Positions 1 through 8,659 of a DNA stretch of 64,000 nucleotides are shown here, piece after piece. The notes under the pieces were generated by a model that searched no databases, had not been told where the DNA came from, and worked only from the letters and a program-made list of their open reading frames with translations. The stretch is from Acinetobacter parvus DSM 16617 = CIP 108168 (GTDB taxonomy: Bacteria; Pseudomonadota; Gammaproteobacteria; Pseudomonadales; Moraxellaceae), in assembly GCF_000368025.1 (NCBI RefSeq), contig NZ_KB849212.1, positions 1,334,435 through 1,398,434 on the forward strand. Reading direction: 5' to 3'. Made by a program: the position numbers and the translations under genes. Position 1 is the stretch's first letter; each line of letters starts with the position of its first letter.

Positions 1-576
1 AGGGGCTTTGAGCTTTATACCATCTGAACAAGTAGCTAAGTCTTTTAATCCCAAATCTATACCAATTGAGGTTTTAGCGCTGGTTTTCTCTGTTTTAATT
101 GAATCAACTACAAGACAGACATACCAACGCCCACGACTATCCTCTACAAACGAGCCTGTTTTAACATTGTATTTGCTTAGTCCGTAGCTGTCCCATAGTT
201 TGAATTGATGCTTGCCGTATTGAACATATCCATCAGCATATTTGATTGCAACTTTTTTGAATGGTATCCAGCCCAATGAACGCCTAGCTGATTTTTTATT
301 GTTGACTCGCCATTTCAGTTTTGCTTTTTTGAATTGCTTGCGTCTTGTCACTAATTCTTCTGTGACCGCCTGAATCGTTTGGCTATGCAAATTACATTCT
401 TTCGATGTGCCTTTTGTGTATTTAGCAATATCGTATGCTGAAAAGAATTGTTGTTTTCGTTGTAGATGTTTAAAACACAAATCATTCACGTAATTCCAGA
501 CAAAATTCACCTCAGATGCCATCTGATTTAGCACCTTGCAATGTTTGTCTTTTATGCGTAATTTAAGTGTTTTCAT
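1..576 (-). CDS. tnpB: RNA-guided endonuclease TnpB (OrfB), 5' part only
   Basis: TnpB is the IS605-family RNA-guided nuclease, ancestor of Cas12, which cuts DNA next to a transposon-associated motif using a guide RNA made from the element's right end. The first 192 residues are visible. The N-terminal part is rich in Lys and Arg, and residue 174 is the first RuvC aspartate in an IGIDLGLKDLAT context, the canonical first catalytic motif. The second and third RuvC motifs and the zinc finger are off the window, so integrity cannot be judged. The start is the ATG at 574-576, divergent from tnpA. Confidence 0.9.
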   Translation of the reverse strand, partial: MKTLKLRIKDKHCKVLNQMASEVNFVWNYVNDLCFKHLQRKQQFFSAYDIAKYTKGTSKECNLHSQTIQAVTEELVTRRKQFKKAKLKWRVNNKKSARRSLGWIPFKKVAIKYADGYVQYGKHQFKLWDSYGLSKYNVKTGSFVEDSRGRWYVCLVVDSIKTEKTSAKTSIGIDLGLKDLATCSDGIKLKAP

Positions 577-596
577 ACTTAAAATATATTTGGTCT

Positions 597-1010
597 ATGA
601 GTAATAGTCAAGAGATTAGAACAGGTCGCCACTGTGTTTTTAATATGCACGTTCATTTAGTCTTTGTAGCTAAATATCAGCGTGATGTTTTTACTAAAGC
701 AATGCTTGAAACGATGCGTGAAGTATTTGAGCGTGTATGCTTGGACTTTGAAGCTGAGTTGGTAGAGTTTGACGGTGAACATGACCATGTACATTTGCTC
801 GTCAATTATCCGCCTAAAGTCGCTATTTCTAGTTTGGTAAATAGCTTGAAAGGTGCATCTAGTCGAATTTTACGAACAAAACACCCTGAAATTAAAAGCA
901 AATTATGGGGTAATGCCTTGTGGTCGCCTAGTTACTTCGCTGCATCATGCGCAGGTGCGCCTATTGGGATTATTAAGCAGTATATTCAACAACAGCAAAC
1001 ACCGCATTAA
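597..1010 (+). CDS. tnpA: IS200/IS605 family transposase TnpA (Y1 HUH)
   Basis: A 137-residue single-strand transposase that cuts and joins the hairpin ends of the element. The HUH metal-binding motif is HVH at residues 64-66 in an EHDHVHLLV context, and the likely nucleophilic tyrosine is Tyr129 in KQYIQQQ. Length and motif spacing fit intact Y1 enzymes of this group (about 130-150 residues). I chose the ATG at 597 over an in-frame start at 567: the family begins with a short basic stretch before the first beta-strand, and the longer version would run back into tnpB. It probably remains active, since no stop or frameshift is seen. Confidence 0.9.
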   Translation: MSNSQEIRTGRHCVFNMHVHLVFVAKYQRDVFTKAMLETMREVFERVCLDFEAELVEFDGEHDHVHLLVNYPPKVAISSLVNSLKGASSRILRTKHPEIKSKLWGNALWSPSYFAASCAGAPIGIIKQYIQQQQTPH

Positions 1011-1033
1011 TGGCTTACGCCAGTCGCTTATAT

Positions 1034-1053
1034 CCTCGGGCTAAACCCCGAGG
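1034..1053. repeat. IS605 left-end subterminal hairpin
   Basis: Perfect 7-bp arms CCTCGGG/CCCGAGG with a 6-nt loop, directly downstream of tnpA. The same hairpin in inverted orientation lies at 59707-59726, and the shared sequence extends through flanking TTTTAC and TATAT bases. This is the structure TnpA would recognise at the left end. Confidence 0.8.
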
Positions 1054-1073
1054 TTTTACGCTCCAATGGATAA

Positions 1074-1101
1074 AAAAGAGCGTTCACTTGAACACTCTTT
1101 T
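1074..1101 (-). terminator. Rho-independent terminator of acs
   Basis: Stem AAAAGAG-GTTC paired with GAAC-CTCTTTT, one mismatch, 4-nt loop, just beyond the acs stop codon. Read on the minus strand it ends in a U run. It also separates acs from the insertion sequence. Confidence 0.75.
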
Positions 1102-1122
1102 CTTTTATTATTTGGATAGGGC

Positions 1123-3066
1123 TTACCTGTCTGGATAGACCGTTGCAATGAGGGCATCCACCACCGCTGGTTCAGCCAGGGTTGAGGTATCACCCAGTGT
1201 ATCTAGTTCATTGGCGGCGATCTTTCTCAGGATACGGCGCATAATCTTGCCTGAACGGGTTTTTGGCAAGGCAGGTGCCCAGTGCAAGGCATCAGGCGTT
1301 GCCACTGGTCCAAGTACCTTACGCACCCAGTTGACCAGCTCCTTACGCAATTCCTCTGATTCAGCGACATCAGCCTGTAAGGTGACAAAAGTACAGATTC
1401 CCTGCCCCTTGATGTCATGCGGCATTCCGACTACCGCAGCTTCGGCAACCGCCTCATGTGCAACCAGGGCACTTTCAATTTCGGCTGTACCTAAACGGTG
1501 ACCTGAAACGTTGAGGACATCATCCACACGGCCAGTAATCCAGTAGTAGCCATCCTCATCACGGCGCGCACCATCGCCAGTGAAATAGCAGTTTTTAAAG
1601 GTGGAGAAATAGGCTTCAATAAAGCGCTCTGGATCGCCCCAGATAGTCCGCATCTGACCTGGCCATGAGTCTTTAATCACCAGATTGCCCTCATTCGCTC
1701 CTTCCAGCTCATTGCCCTCACCGTCAACAAGGGCAGGCTGCACCCCAAAGAATGGACGGGTCGCAGAACCTGGTTTCAATGCGGTTGCACCTGGCAGTGG
1801 TGAGATCAGGATTCCACCTGTTTCAGTCTGCCACCATGTGTCCACAATCGGGCAACGGCTTTCACCAACGACTTCATAGTACCAGTTCCACGCTTCTGGG
1901 TTGATTGGCTCACCCACTGAACCTAACAGGCGCAGGCTACTGCGGTCACTTTCACGCACATAGGCATCACCCTCGCGCATCATGGCGCGAATGGCGGTTG
2001 GTGCGGTATAGAGGATGGTGACATTGTGCTTGTCAATCACATGGCCGATACGCGCCCATGTTGGATACTGTGGAATCCCCTCAAACATCACCGTTGTGGT
2101 GGCATTGCTGAGTGGACCATACAGCAGGTAGCTATGCCCTGTAATCCAGCCCACATCTGCGGTACACCAGTACACGTCATCCTCTTTAAGGTCAAACACT
2201 TCCCTAAAGGTGGTGTTGACGTAAACCAGATAGCCACCCGTGGTATGCAGCACCCCTTTTGGCTTGCCTGTTGAACCAGAGGTGTAAAGGATGAAAAGTG
2301 GGTCTTCCGATTTCATCGGCTCAGGCGGACAGTGCTCATCCACTTCCATAATGGCAAGGTGATACCAGATGTCACGCGCCTCATTAAACTGAATCGGGTT
2401 GCCTGTACGGTGCACCACAATTACGTTCTCTACACTGTCTGTTCCCTGAATATCCAGGGCGGCATCAACATTTTCTTTCAATGGGATCAGCTTGCCACCA
2501 CGCATTCCCGCATCGGCGGTAATCACCAGTTTGGCCTGACTGTCCTCAATACGGCTTGCCAATGAATCGGGTGAGAAACCACCGAACACCACGCAGTGCA
2601 CCGCACCAATGCGGGCACATGCCAGCATGGCAATCGCAGCTTCAGGCACCATTGGCATGTACAGCACCACTCTGTCGCCTTTTCGAATTCCTTGTTTCTT
2701 CAACACATTGGCAAAACGGCACACCTCATCATGCAACTCGGCAAAGGAGATGATTTTATGGCGTGATGGATGGTCACCTTCCCAGATAATGGCAGGTTTT
2801 AATGGATTATCCTTGAGATGACGGTCCAGGCAGTTTGCGGAGACATTCAGCTCACCATCGGCGAACCATTCAATCCTGAAGTCATCCTGACTAAAACTGG
2901 TATTCTTGACCTGGGTAAAGGGCTTAATCCAGTCAATCTTTTGCGCTTCTTCCGCCCAAAATGCTTCAGGCTGCTCAATGGAATGCTGGTAACGTTTGAA
3001 ATAGTCTGCTTCTGAGATTCTTGCCGTTTCTTTGAATTTATCAGGCACTGGGTAGATTTCTTTCAT
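1123..3066 (-). CDS. acs: Acetyl-CoA synthetase (AMP-forming)
   Basis: Converts acetate, ATP and CoA to acetyl-CoA in the cytoplasm and is the high-affinity route for acetate use. The 647-residue length is usual for Acs. Visible motifs are the P-loop-like YTSGSTGKPKG (adenylation core A3), the VDTWWQTETGG substrate and AMP-binding region, YFTGDGARRDEDGYYWITGR (A7/A8 hinge) and the C-terminal PKTRSGKIMRR, whose lysine is the known site of inhibitory acetylation. The start ATG at 3066 follows an AAGGAAGTG ribosome-binding site. It is monocistronic, with its own terminator and about 270 bp upstream before the next, divergent gene. Confidence 0.97.
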   Translation of the reverse strand: MKEIYPVPDKFKETARISEADYFKRYQHSIEQPEAFWAEEAQKIDWIKPFTQVKNTSFSQDDFRIEWFADGELNVSANCLDRHLKDNPLKPAIIWEGDHPSRHKIISFAELHDEVCRFANVLKKQGIRKGDRVVLYMPMVPEAAIAMLACARIGAVHCVVFGGFSPDSLASRIEDSQAKLVITADAGMRGGKLIPLKENVDAALDIQGTDSVENVIVVHRTGNPIQFNEARDIWYHLAIMEVDEHCPPEPMKSEDPLFILYTSGSTGKPKGVLHTTGGYLVYVNTTFREVFDLKEDDVYWCTADVGWITGHSYLLYGPLSNATTTVMFEGIPQYPTWARIGHVIDKHNVTILYTAPTAIRAMMREGDAYVRESDRSSLRLLGSVGEPINPEAWNWYYEVVGESRCPIVDTWWQTETGGILISPLPGATALKPGSATRPFFGVQPALVDGEGNELEGANEGNLVIKDSWPGQMRTIWGDPERFIEAYFSTFKNCYFTGDGARRDEDGYYWITGRVDDVLNVSGHRLGTAEIESALVAHEAVAEAAVVGMPHDIKGQGICTFVTLQADVAESEELRKELVNWVRKVLGPVATPDALHWAPALPKTRSGKIMRRILRKIAANELDTLGDTSTLAEPAVVDALIATVYPDR

Positions 3067-3337
3067 AGCTCACTTCCTTTGTTTTTTATTTCATACCCTA
3101 GATGGTCATATCTATTCTTCTGGTATGTTTTGTTCTCTCTTGCAGTATGGACAACATTTACAAGACTAAACAATGCGGCTTTGGTCGTAGGAATGTTACG
3201 CTCAGTTTATTTTCAAAAATTTACTCAAAATAATTTAAATTTGAACTGCTTGTCTATGTTTTTTGTTTTTAAAATAAGTGATTATTTTGATCATTGGCCA
3301 TACCTTAAAAGATTTAATAAACAAAAAATAGGAAAAT

Positions 3338-3910
3338 ATGATGTTGAATCCTCCCCTCTCCTCCCAGACACAGCCTATCAATGACCATCCCTTATCCGCC
3401 AAGGGGCGGTTTAACCGACTCAGCTATCTAGGTTGGTATGGTTTCCTGAGTATCAGTTGGACGGTTCTTTTCATTCTTATTATCACAATTTCGGCGAGTC
3501 TAAGTGTAAATAATGTACAGATTCATGAACCGATCTTATCTGCATTTTCAGGAATCGGAGGATTTGCGCTGATTGCACTCTGGTTTGCTGGCTTTTATTT
3601 TCAGATCGTTTTTTTGATCCGACGTTTACACGATCTGAATAAAACAGGTTGGCTGAGCCTGCTGCTGCTCGTCCCCCTTATCCAGTTGCTGTTTACATTC
3701 TATGTGTTACTTGCCCCAGGTACGCCCTATCGCAATGATTATGGCGATATCCGCCCATCCACCACATGGGAAAAGCTGCTGGCATGGATCGTGATCATCC
3801 TGAGTATCTTGATGCTACTGTTTATCTTCATGTTTTTCTATTATTTTGCCAGCCCAGACTTATGGGAGGGGCCAACACAGATGATCCAGAACACCACTGG
3901 ATACTTCTAG
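3338..3910 (+). CDS. DUF805 family inner-membrane protein
   Basis: A 190-residue protein with four hydrophobic segments (about residues 31-53, 70-93, 102-127 and 145-168). The motif GRFNRLSYLGW near residue 24 and IRRLHDLNKTGWLSLLLLVPL near residue 90 are diagnostic of DUF805 membrane proteins; their function is unknown. The ATG at 3338 follows AGGA with good spacing. It is divergent from acs and followed 43 bp later by an MscS-type channel on the same strand, so the two could be co-transcribed. The acidic-serine tail usual in some relatives is absent. Confidence 0.85.
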   Translation: MMLNPPLSSQTQPINDHPLSAKGRFNRLSYLGWYGFLSISWTVLFILIITISASLSVNNVQIHEPILSAFSGIGGFALIALWFAGFYFQIVFLIRRLHDLNKTGWLSLLLLVPLIQLLFTFYVLLAPGTPYRNDYGDIRPSTTWEKLLAWIVIILSILMLLFIFMFFYYFASPDLWEGPTQMIQNTTGYF

Positions 3911-3953
3911 GTTTCCAGAGCATAAGTAGGGTGAAACAACAACTGAACTTTAC

Positions 3954-4997
3954 ATGCATATTTGCGATAAATTCATTATGATTGCTTCCCACTCCATTCC
4001 CACTTTGCGAAATAGAGATTTTTCTGTGGCAAATGAACAAACAACACTGACCAATGTCGCCAAGGACACAGGTGAACTGATCCAGCAGGCAGGTGCCAAA
4101 ACCACGCAGACTGTATTGGCTCATACTGAAAAATACCATGATGCCTATACCACGATTGATAAGATCATCGACAGTTTCTGGCAGCGGGTTCCCTATATCT
4201 GCATCGCGATTGCGGTGTTTATCATTTTTTGGCTGCTAACCAAGCTTTTTAAATTTTTCGTGAACAAAACACTGAGCAACCGATCATATGCAAAACAGAA
4301 TTTGGTTTTAGTCCTACACCGCGTTGGTGAGACGTTCATTTTATTCTTTGGTTTCCTGATCGCGCTGGTGATTGCTATTCCAGGGTTTACCCCAAGTCAG
4401 TTGATCGGGGCGCTGGGGATTGGTTCGGTCGCCATTGGTTTTGCATTTAAGGACATCTTCCAGAATTTACTTTCAGGCGTGCTGATTCTACTGAGTGAAC
4501 CTTTCCGCATTGGTGATGACATTGTGGTGAATGGCATGGAGGGCAATGTTGAGGATATCCAGATTCGTGCCACATTCCTGCGTTCTCCAGATGGCCGCCG
4601 TATCGTCATTCCCAATGCGACGGTCTATACCAGTGCCGTGACGGTAAACAATGCCTACCAGCGCCACCGTTGTGAGTTTATGGTGGGTATTGGCTATGAA
4701 GACAATATCCAGCAGGCCAAGGACATTATCCTGAAGATTCTGGACCATAACCGTAACGTGCTGAGTCAGCCTGCCTTTTCAGTAAATGTTACCGCACTGG
4801 CCGACTTCTCGATTACCCTGACAGTACGCTGGTGGGTCAACACCACTGAAACCTCAACTGGAAGCTCAATCAGCGAAATTCAGGAACTGGTGGTGGCAGC
4901 CTTTGATGAACAGGGTATCTCAATTCCCTACCCTGTACAGGAAGTTAAAGTGTATCGTGGTGATCAATCAGAACCAATCAACGAACCAACCACCTAG
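3954..4997 (+). CDS. mscS: Small-conductance mechanosensitive channel (MscS family)
   Basis: An inner-membrane channel that opens under membrane tension and releases solutes on hypo-osmotic shock. The core fits: three transmembrane segments (roughly residues 75-95, 118-137, 142-180), a glycine/alanine-rich pore helix (GALGIGSVAIGFAFKDIFQNLLSG), then the cytoplasmic beta-domain (EPFRIGDDIVVNGMEGNVEDI, IPNATVYTSAV) and the alpha/beta domain. The start is uncertain. The ATG at 3954 is given as the longest, but no clear ribosome-binding site precedes it; ATG 3978 or GTG 4026 (giving MANEQ) are alternatives. The last 4 bases overlap the 3' end of convergent rsmE. Confidence 0.88.
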   Translation: MHICDKFIMIASHSIPTLRNRDFSVANEQTTLTNVAKDTGELIQQAGAKTTQTVLAHTEKYHDAYTTIDKIIDSFWQRVPYICIAIAVFIIFWLLTKLFKFFVNKTLSNRSYAKQNLVLVLHRVGETFILFFGFLIALVIAIPGFTPSQLIGALGIGSVAIGFAFKDIFQNLLSGVLILLSEPFRIGDDIVVNGMEGNVEDIQIRATFLRSPDGRRIVIPNATVYTSAVTVNNAYQRHRCEFMVGIGYEDNIQQAKDIILKILDHNRNVLSQPAFSVNVTALADFSITLTVRWWVNTTETSTGSSISEIQELVVAAFDEQGISIPYPVQEVKVYRGDQSEPINEPTT

Positions 4998-5701
4998 ATA
5001 AATAATCGCCCTAAAATATGCGATACCGCCGTTTCAGTTCGTAAAATTCGGTTGCCTAAGCGCCTTGCTTGGCAGCCATTTTTTTTGAACAGATCAACCT
5101 CAAAAGGAATAAATCCGCCTTCTGGCCCAACGATCAGGCAACATGAATGCTGAATCGCATGTGGCATCTGCTGTTCTGCATAGGGATGTGCGACATAAGC
5201 AGGTTTTTGATCCGAAATAAATGTAGGCAAAACATCTTCAACAAAAGGTTTAAACCTTTTGTAAAGCTGGATTTCTGGCTCGATAGTATCACCAGCCTGT
5301 TCCAGCCCCAGCGTTACATAATCATCCAGATGCTGTAAAAATGGGCTTTGCCAATAGCTTTTATCCACCCGATAACTATGGATCAGGCTAATCCGTTGCA
5401 CACCCAAAGTCACAGCATCCATAATGATACGGCGTAATACTTTGGGTCGTGGCAAGGCCAGAATCAAATGTACAGGCAACTTTGCAGGCACGGCTTCCAC
5501 CTGAATTGGCCTGAGTAAAATATGTTGTTCTGAAATCGTTACAACTTCGGTGAGATAACGCTGACCATTGCGGATACCCACCTTTAAGGTATCTCCAGCA
5601 TTTAACTGCACATGCTGGCTTAAATGTTGCAGTTGTCTTGGACTTTCAATTTTCCAGAACTCGGATTGGGTTTGTTCAGCTTCAAGTAAAACAATATTCA
5701 T
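4994..5701 (-). CDS. rsmE: 16S rRNA (uracil-1498-N3)-methyltransferase RsmE
   Basis: Methylates U1498 of 16S rRNA in the 30S subunit, using S-adenosylmethionine. At 235 residues it matches the family. It has the N-terminal PUA-like part and the C-terminal SPOUT knot with LIVGPEGGFIPFEVDLF and RLGNRILRTETAV, which form the SAM-binding knot. Its start overlaps the waaA stop by 4 bp (ATGA), so the two are translationally coupled on one transcript. Its 3' end overlaps the convergent channel gene. Confidence 0.94.
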   Translation of the reverse strand: MNIVLLEAEQTQSEFWKIESPRQLQHLSQHVQLNAGDTLKVGIRNGQRYLTEVVTISEQHILLRPIQVEAVPAKLPVHLILALPRPKVLRRIIMDAVTLGVQRISLIHSYRVDKSYWQSPFLQHLDDYVTLGLEQAGDTIEPEIQLYKRFKPFVEDVLPTFISDQKPAYVAHPYAEQQMPHAIQHSCCLIVGPEGGFIPFEVDLFKKNGCQARRLGNRILRTETAVSHILGRLFI

Positions 5702-7014
5702 GATGATGCGGTTTGCTGTAAATAGTGGTCAAGCAACTGGATATGTTTTTTTAGAGAACCCTTATTGCGCTGCAATACCTGTTGAGCGTGCGCAACCTGT
5801 TGTTGGGTTTGCACTGGATCATCCAAACAGCTTAAAAGTTGCTGTGCCACTTGTGCTGCATTTTCTCCAATTAAAATTCCCTGCGCTGCCACAAATTCAT
5901 CGACAATACTTTGAAAATTAAAATAGCGAGGACCAATGACTGTCGGGATATTCAGCACCATCGGTTCCAGAATATTATGTCCTCCCCCAGGTTCATTCAA
6001 TGAACCACCGACAAAACAGGCCTGACTCAAGGCATACCATAACCACATTTCACCCATACTGTCGGCAAGAAAAACCTGTGTATCGATTTGAATTGGCTGT
6101 TTAAGACTACGACGTTGCGTATTTAAATTTAAACTCTGGCAAATTTTATACACCTCATCAAAGCGCTCTGGATGACGCGGTACAACCATACATAACAAAT
6201 CAGGGTTGGAATTTAAATGTGTCTGTAATTGCTTAAGTAACTGTTCTTCTTCAGGTGCATGTGTGCTGGCTAAAGTAATTATTTGGCGTTTCTCTAACTG
6301 CCATTCCTGTTTTAACTGTTCAGCTTGCTCAATAAAGGAGGTCGGAGCACTAATATCAAATTTAATATTTCCAACAACCTGACTTTTGCTTTGATCTAAC
6401 CCTAAACCCACATAACGCTGTTGTGTCGCGATATCTTGAGCCAATAACCATGTGAGTTGCTGCAACATTGGCTGTGTTAAACGACGAACTTTGTCATAAC
6501 CTTTCGCTGATTTTTCTGAAAGACGAGCATTCAATAAGATACATGGAATTTGCTTCTGTTTGGCTTGTGCAATCAAATTTGGCCAAATCTCAGTTTCAAC
6601 TAAAGCAAGAAGTTTCGGTTGATACAGCTCAAAAAATTGTTTCAGTAACGGCTTCTGATCAACAGGCAAATAGACTGCCTGAAAAAGTGTCGAATATTTT
6701 TCGTAAAATAAACTCTTGGCTCTGGCTTGCCCTGTTTTTGTGGTGTTGGTCACTAAAACCGAATGTCCAAGTTTTAGATAGTGCTCAATCAAAGGTTGAG
6801 CAGCGTTGGTTTCTCCAACTGATACTACATGAAACCAAATCGTATTTAAATTTTTAGGGGGTTGAAACGGTCCAAAACGCTCTAGGCACTCTTGCTGATA
6901 TAGCGCATCACTTTCAGCCCGTTGTCTTATTTTCCAGCGATAGAGCGGTTTGAGACATACCAGTAAAAAGTTATACCAGAACGGGGTTTGCTGTACTGCG
7001 TTGTGCTGCGCCAT
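5698..7014 (-). CDS. waaA: 3-deoxy-D-manno-octulosonic acid (Kdo) transferase WaaA
   Basis: Adds Kdo residues to lipid IVA at the cytoplasmic face of the inner membrane, the first inner-core step of lipooligosaccharide synthesis. The 438 residues fit the GT30 family. Visible are the N-terminal membrane-associated helix, HVVSVGETNAAQPLIEHY (the conserved acceptor-side motif with the catalytic Glu), the VETEIWPNLI motif, and the C-terminal GGSLNEPGGGHNILEP donor-binding motif. The gene leads a two-gene unit with rsmE. It lies upstream of the terminator at 7070-7099, which belongs to the next gene on the same strand. Confidence 0.95.
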   Translation of the reverse strand: MAQHNAVQQTPFWYNFLLVCLKPLYRWKIRQRAESDALYQQECLERFGPFQPPKNLNTIWFHVVSVGETNAAQPLIEHYLKLGHSVLVTNTTKTGQARAKSLFYEKYSTLFQAVYLPVDQKPLLKQFFELYQPKLLALVETEIWPNLIAQAKQKQIPCILLNARLSEKSAKGYDKVRRLTQPMLQQLTWLLAQDIATQQRYVGLGLDQSKSQVVGNIKFDISAPTSFIEQAEQLKQEWQLEKRQIITLASTHAPEEEQLLKQLQTHLNSNPDLLCMVVPRHPERFDEVYKICQSLNLNTQRRSLKQPIQIDTQVFLADSMGEMWLWYALSQACFVGGSLNEPGGGHNILEPMVLNIPTVIGPRYFNFQSIVDEFVAAQGILIGENAAQVAQQLLSCLDDPVQTQQQVAHAQQVLQRNKGSLKKHIQLLDHYLQQTASS

Positions 7015-7069
7015 CCGAGACCAAGATTTACAATTTGATTTCGTTCATTATGCGGAATTTCAAAAAAAA

Positions 7070-7099
7070 ACTCATGCCATTTTGGTAAATGACATGAGT
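7070..7099 (-). terminator. Rho-independent terminator of the ene-reductase gene
   Basis: Arms ACTCATG-CATTT and AAATG-CATGAGT with a single internal mismatch and a 4-nt loop, followed on the minus strand by eight U residues. It lies 15 bp past the stop of the gene at 7115-8179 and insulates it from waaA. Confidence 0.8.
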
Positions 7100-7114
7100 A
7101 ATTCTAAAAACGAC

Positions 7115-8179
7115 TTAAGCTTCCAGTTGTTCAAAAACAGGATAATCGGTATAACCTTCGGCACTCGGACCATACAAGGTATCGAATTGAACCTGATTAA
7201 GCGGTAGATCATTTTCCAAACGCTCGAATAAATCAGGATTTGCGATATATGCTAAACCAAATGCAACTGCATCCGCTTGTTCAGTTGCTAAAATACGCTT
7301 GGCTGATTCTGGCGTTAATTTTTCGTTGGCAATCCAAGCACCTTTGAATTTAGGACGCAACTTTGGTTGTAAACTATCCTCAGCTTCGTACTCGCGAGTA
7401 AAGATAAACGCAACATTACGCTGATCCAATTGCTCAACCACATAACCAAAAGTCGCTAATGGATCTGCATCACCCATGTCATGTGAATCACCACGCGGTG
7501 CCAGATGCACACCCACCCGACCTGCACCCCATACCTCAATAAAGGCATCCACAATTTGCAACAACAAGCGCGCGCGGTTTTCAATTGAACCACCATACTC
7601 ATCATCACGATGATTGGTCGTACTTTGTAGAAATTGATCGATCAAATAACCATTGGCTGCATGCAACTCAACACCATCAAAACCTGCTGCTTTCGCTAAC
7701 TCAGCCGCATGTTTATATTGTGCGACGATTTCTTGGATTTCTTCATGCGATAAAGCACGAGGTGTAACGAAAGGACGTTTCGGACGCAGTAAACTCACTT
7801 CCCCCGCAGGTTGAATCGCACTTGGTGCGACCGGAATATCACCATCCAATAAGTCAGGATGTGAAATACGACCGACGTGCCATAGCTGAACCACAATCTT
7901 TGAACCTTGCGCATGCACAGCTTCAACAATTTTGTTCCACGCTTGAGCTTGTTCTTGTGACCATAAGCCTGGCGTATTGGCGTAGCCAACAGCTTTCGGA
8001 CTAATCACCGTCGCTTCAGTAATAATTAAGCCCGCATTGGCACGTTGTTGATAGTATTCCAGCATTAAATCGTTTGGAATACGCTCAACACCACTACGAG
8101 CTCTGGTCAAAGGTGATAAAACCAAACGGTTTTTAATCGTAAAATCACCCACTTGTAACGCAGAATTTAGTTCAGCCAT
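7115..8179 (-). CDS. nemA: Old-yellow-enzyme family ene-reductase (NemA-like)
   Basis: A flavin (FMN) oxidoreductase that reduces activated C=C bonds, nitro compounds or N-ethylmaleimide with NAD(P)H. At 354 residues it is a full-length OYE barrel. Motifs: NRLVLSPLTRARS near the N-terminus, GLIITEATVIS, VQLWHVGRISHP, the active-site pair in GFDGVELHAANGYLIDQFLQ, NHRDDEYGGSIENRARLL, and a C-terminal FGLAYIANPDL phosphate-binding stretch. It lies 26 bp downstream of an ArsR-type gene on the same strand. The symbol is by family resemblance; the true substrate is unknown. It probably handles electrophiles, with the regulator as sensor (inference). Confidence 0.88.
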   Translation of the reverse strand: MAELNSALQVGDFTIKNRLVLSPLTRARSGVERIPNDLMLEYYQQRANAGLIITEATVISPKAVGYANTPGLWSQEQAQAWNKIVEAVHAQGSKIVVQLWHVGRISHPDLLDGDIPVAPSAIQPAGEVSLLRPKRPFVTPRALSHEEIQEIVAQYKHAAELAKAAGFDGVELHAANGYLIDQFLQSTTNHRDDEYGGSIENRARLLLQIVDAFIEVWGAGRVGVHLAPRGDSHDMGDADPLATFGYVVEQLDQRNVAFIFTREYEAEDSLQPKLRPKFKGAWIANEKLTPESAKRILATEQADAVAFGLAYIANPDLFERLENDLPLNQVQFDTLYGPSAEGYTDYPVFEQLEA

Positions 8180-8205
8180 GATCGCCTCAATTTACACTTA
8201 TTCAG

Positions 8206-8508
8206 TTAAAGTGTTTGTTTTAAATGTTCGATATATTGCTGAATCAAAGCTTCATTTCTGGTGAAATAGGACCACTGCCCATATTTCTCAACCTGAATCA
8301 AACCTGCCTGCTGTAACACAGACAAATGATTTGACATGGTTGATTGTGCAACTTTGCCTAAACGTTCAATGTGCCCTGCACAGACACCACGTTCAAAACT
8401 GCCACCACATTCCTGCACAGGCAAAAATTGCTCAGGCTGTTTCAGCCACTGCAAAATCTGTCGGCGTAATGGATTGGCTAAGGCTTTGCTTATAACATCA
8501 ATATCCAT
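8206..8508 (-). CDS. ArsR family transcriptional regulator with a Cys pair
   Basis: A 100-residue winged-helix repressor of the ArsR/SmtB type. The helix-turn-helix is around residues 50-72 (KVAQSTMSNHLSVLQQAGLI) and the wing ends in YFTRNEA. Two cysteines, Cys34 and Cys43, sit in QECGGSFERGVCAGH between the first helices and the recognition helix. Their spacing differs from the classic ArsR metal site ELCVCDL, so a thiol switch sensing electrophiles or oxidants is my inference. It heads a two-gene operon with the ene-reductase. Two identical 10-bp palindromes in its promoter region are probable operators. Confidence 0.85.
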   Translation of the reverse strand: MDIDVISKALANPLRRQILQWLKQPEQFLPVQECGGSFERGVCAGHIERLGKVAQSTMSNHLSVLQQAGLIQVEKYGQWSYFTRNEALIQQYIEHLKQTL

Positions 8509-8537
8509 AGACTCATCACATTTTCAACAGGCAAAAC

Positions 8538-8644
8538 TTCGTTCAGCACCTAAAATCAGTATATCGAATTTAATAAATATTAATATCTATTTTTTACGAT
8601 ATTAATATCATATTTTTCCGATTAACTAAAATTTGCTGAACGAA
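8538..8644. repeat. 11-bp perfect inverted repeat framing the arsR promoter
   Basis: The sequence TTCGTTCAGCA at 8538-8548 is repeated as its exact reverse complement at 8634-8644. Between them lie 85 bp of very AT-rich DNA holding the two putative operators. It could be a small inserted element, an outer pair of regulator sites or the base of a cruciform. No coding sequence lies inside. Confidence 0.6.
8577..8608. promoter_or_regulatory. Paired palindromic operators upstream of arsR
   Basis: The perfect palindrome ATATTAATAT occurs at 8577-8586 and again at 8599-8608, centres 22 bp apart (two helical turns, same face). The pair lies 70-100 bp upstream of the arsR start. AT-rich interrupted palindromes are usual ArsR-family operators. 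Assignment to this regulator is inferred from position. Confidence 0.5.
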
Positions 8645-8659
8645 AATGCCGTTTTAAAG

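Larger units (their letters stand above)
1..1059. mobile_element. IS605-type insertion sequence, left-end half (continues beyond window start)
   Basis: A tnpA gene on + and a tnpB gene on - are divergent with about 20 bp between their starts, which is the IS605 gene order. Downstream of tnpA lies a hairpin (arms 1034-1040 and 1047-1053, loop 1041-1046) followed by TTTTAC, the subterminal palindrome expected at the left end of an IS200/IS605 element. I place the outer edge near 1059 because the same hairpin and flanking bases recur, inverted, at 59701-59730. The right end lies off the window with the rest of tnpB. Such elements transpose as single strands through TnpA and make no target duplication. 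Confidence 0.85.

Noticed and set aside
1148..1501. Open frames opposite acs, aceE, guaB and other long genes
   Set aside because: These are antisense shadows of strong coding genes, with no family match or ribosome-binding site.
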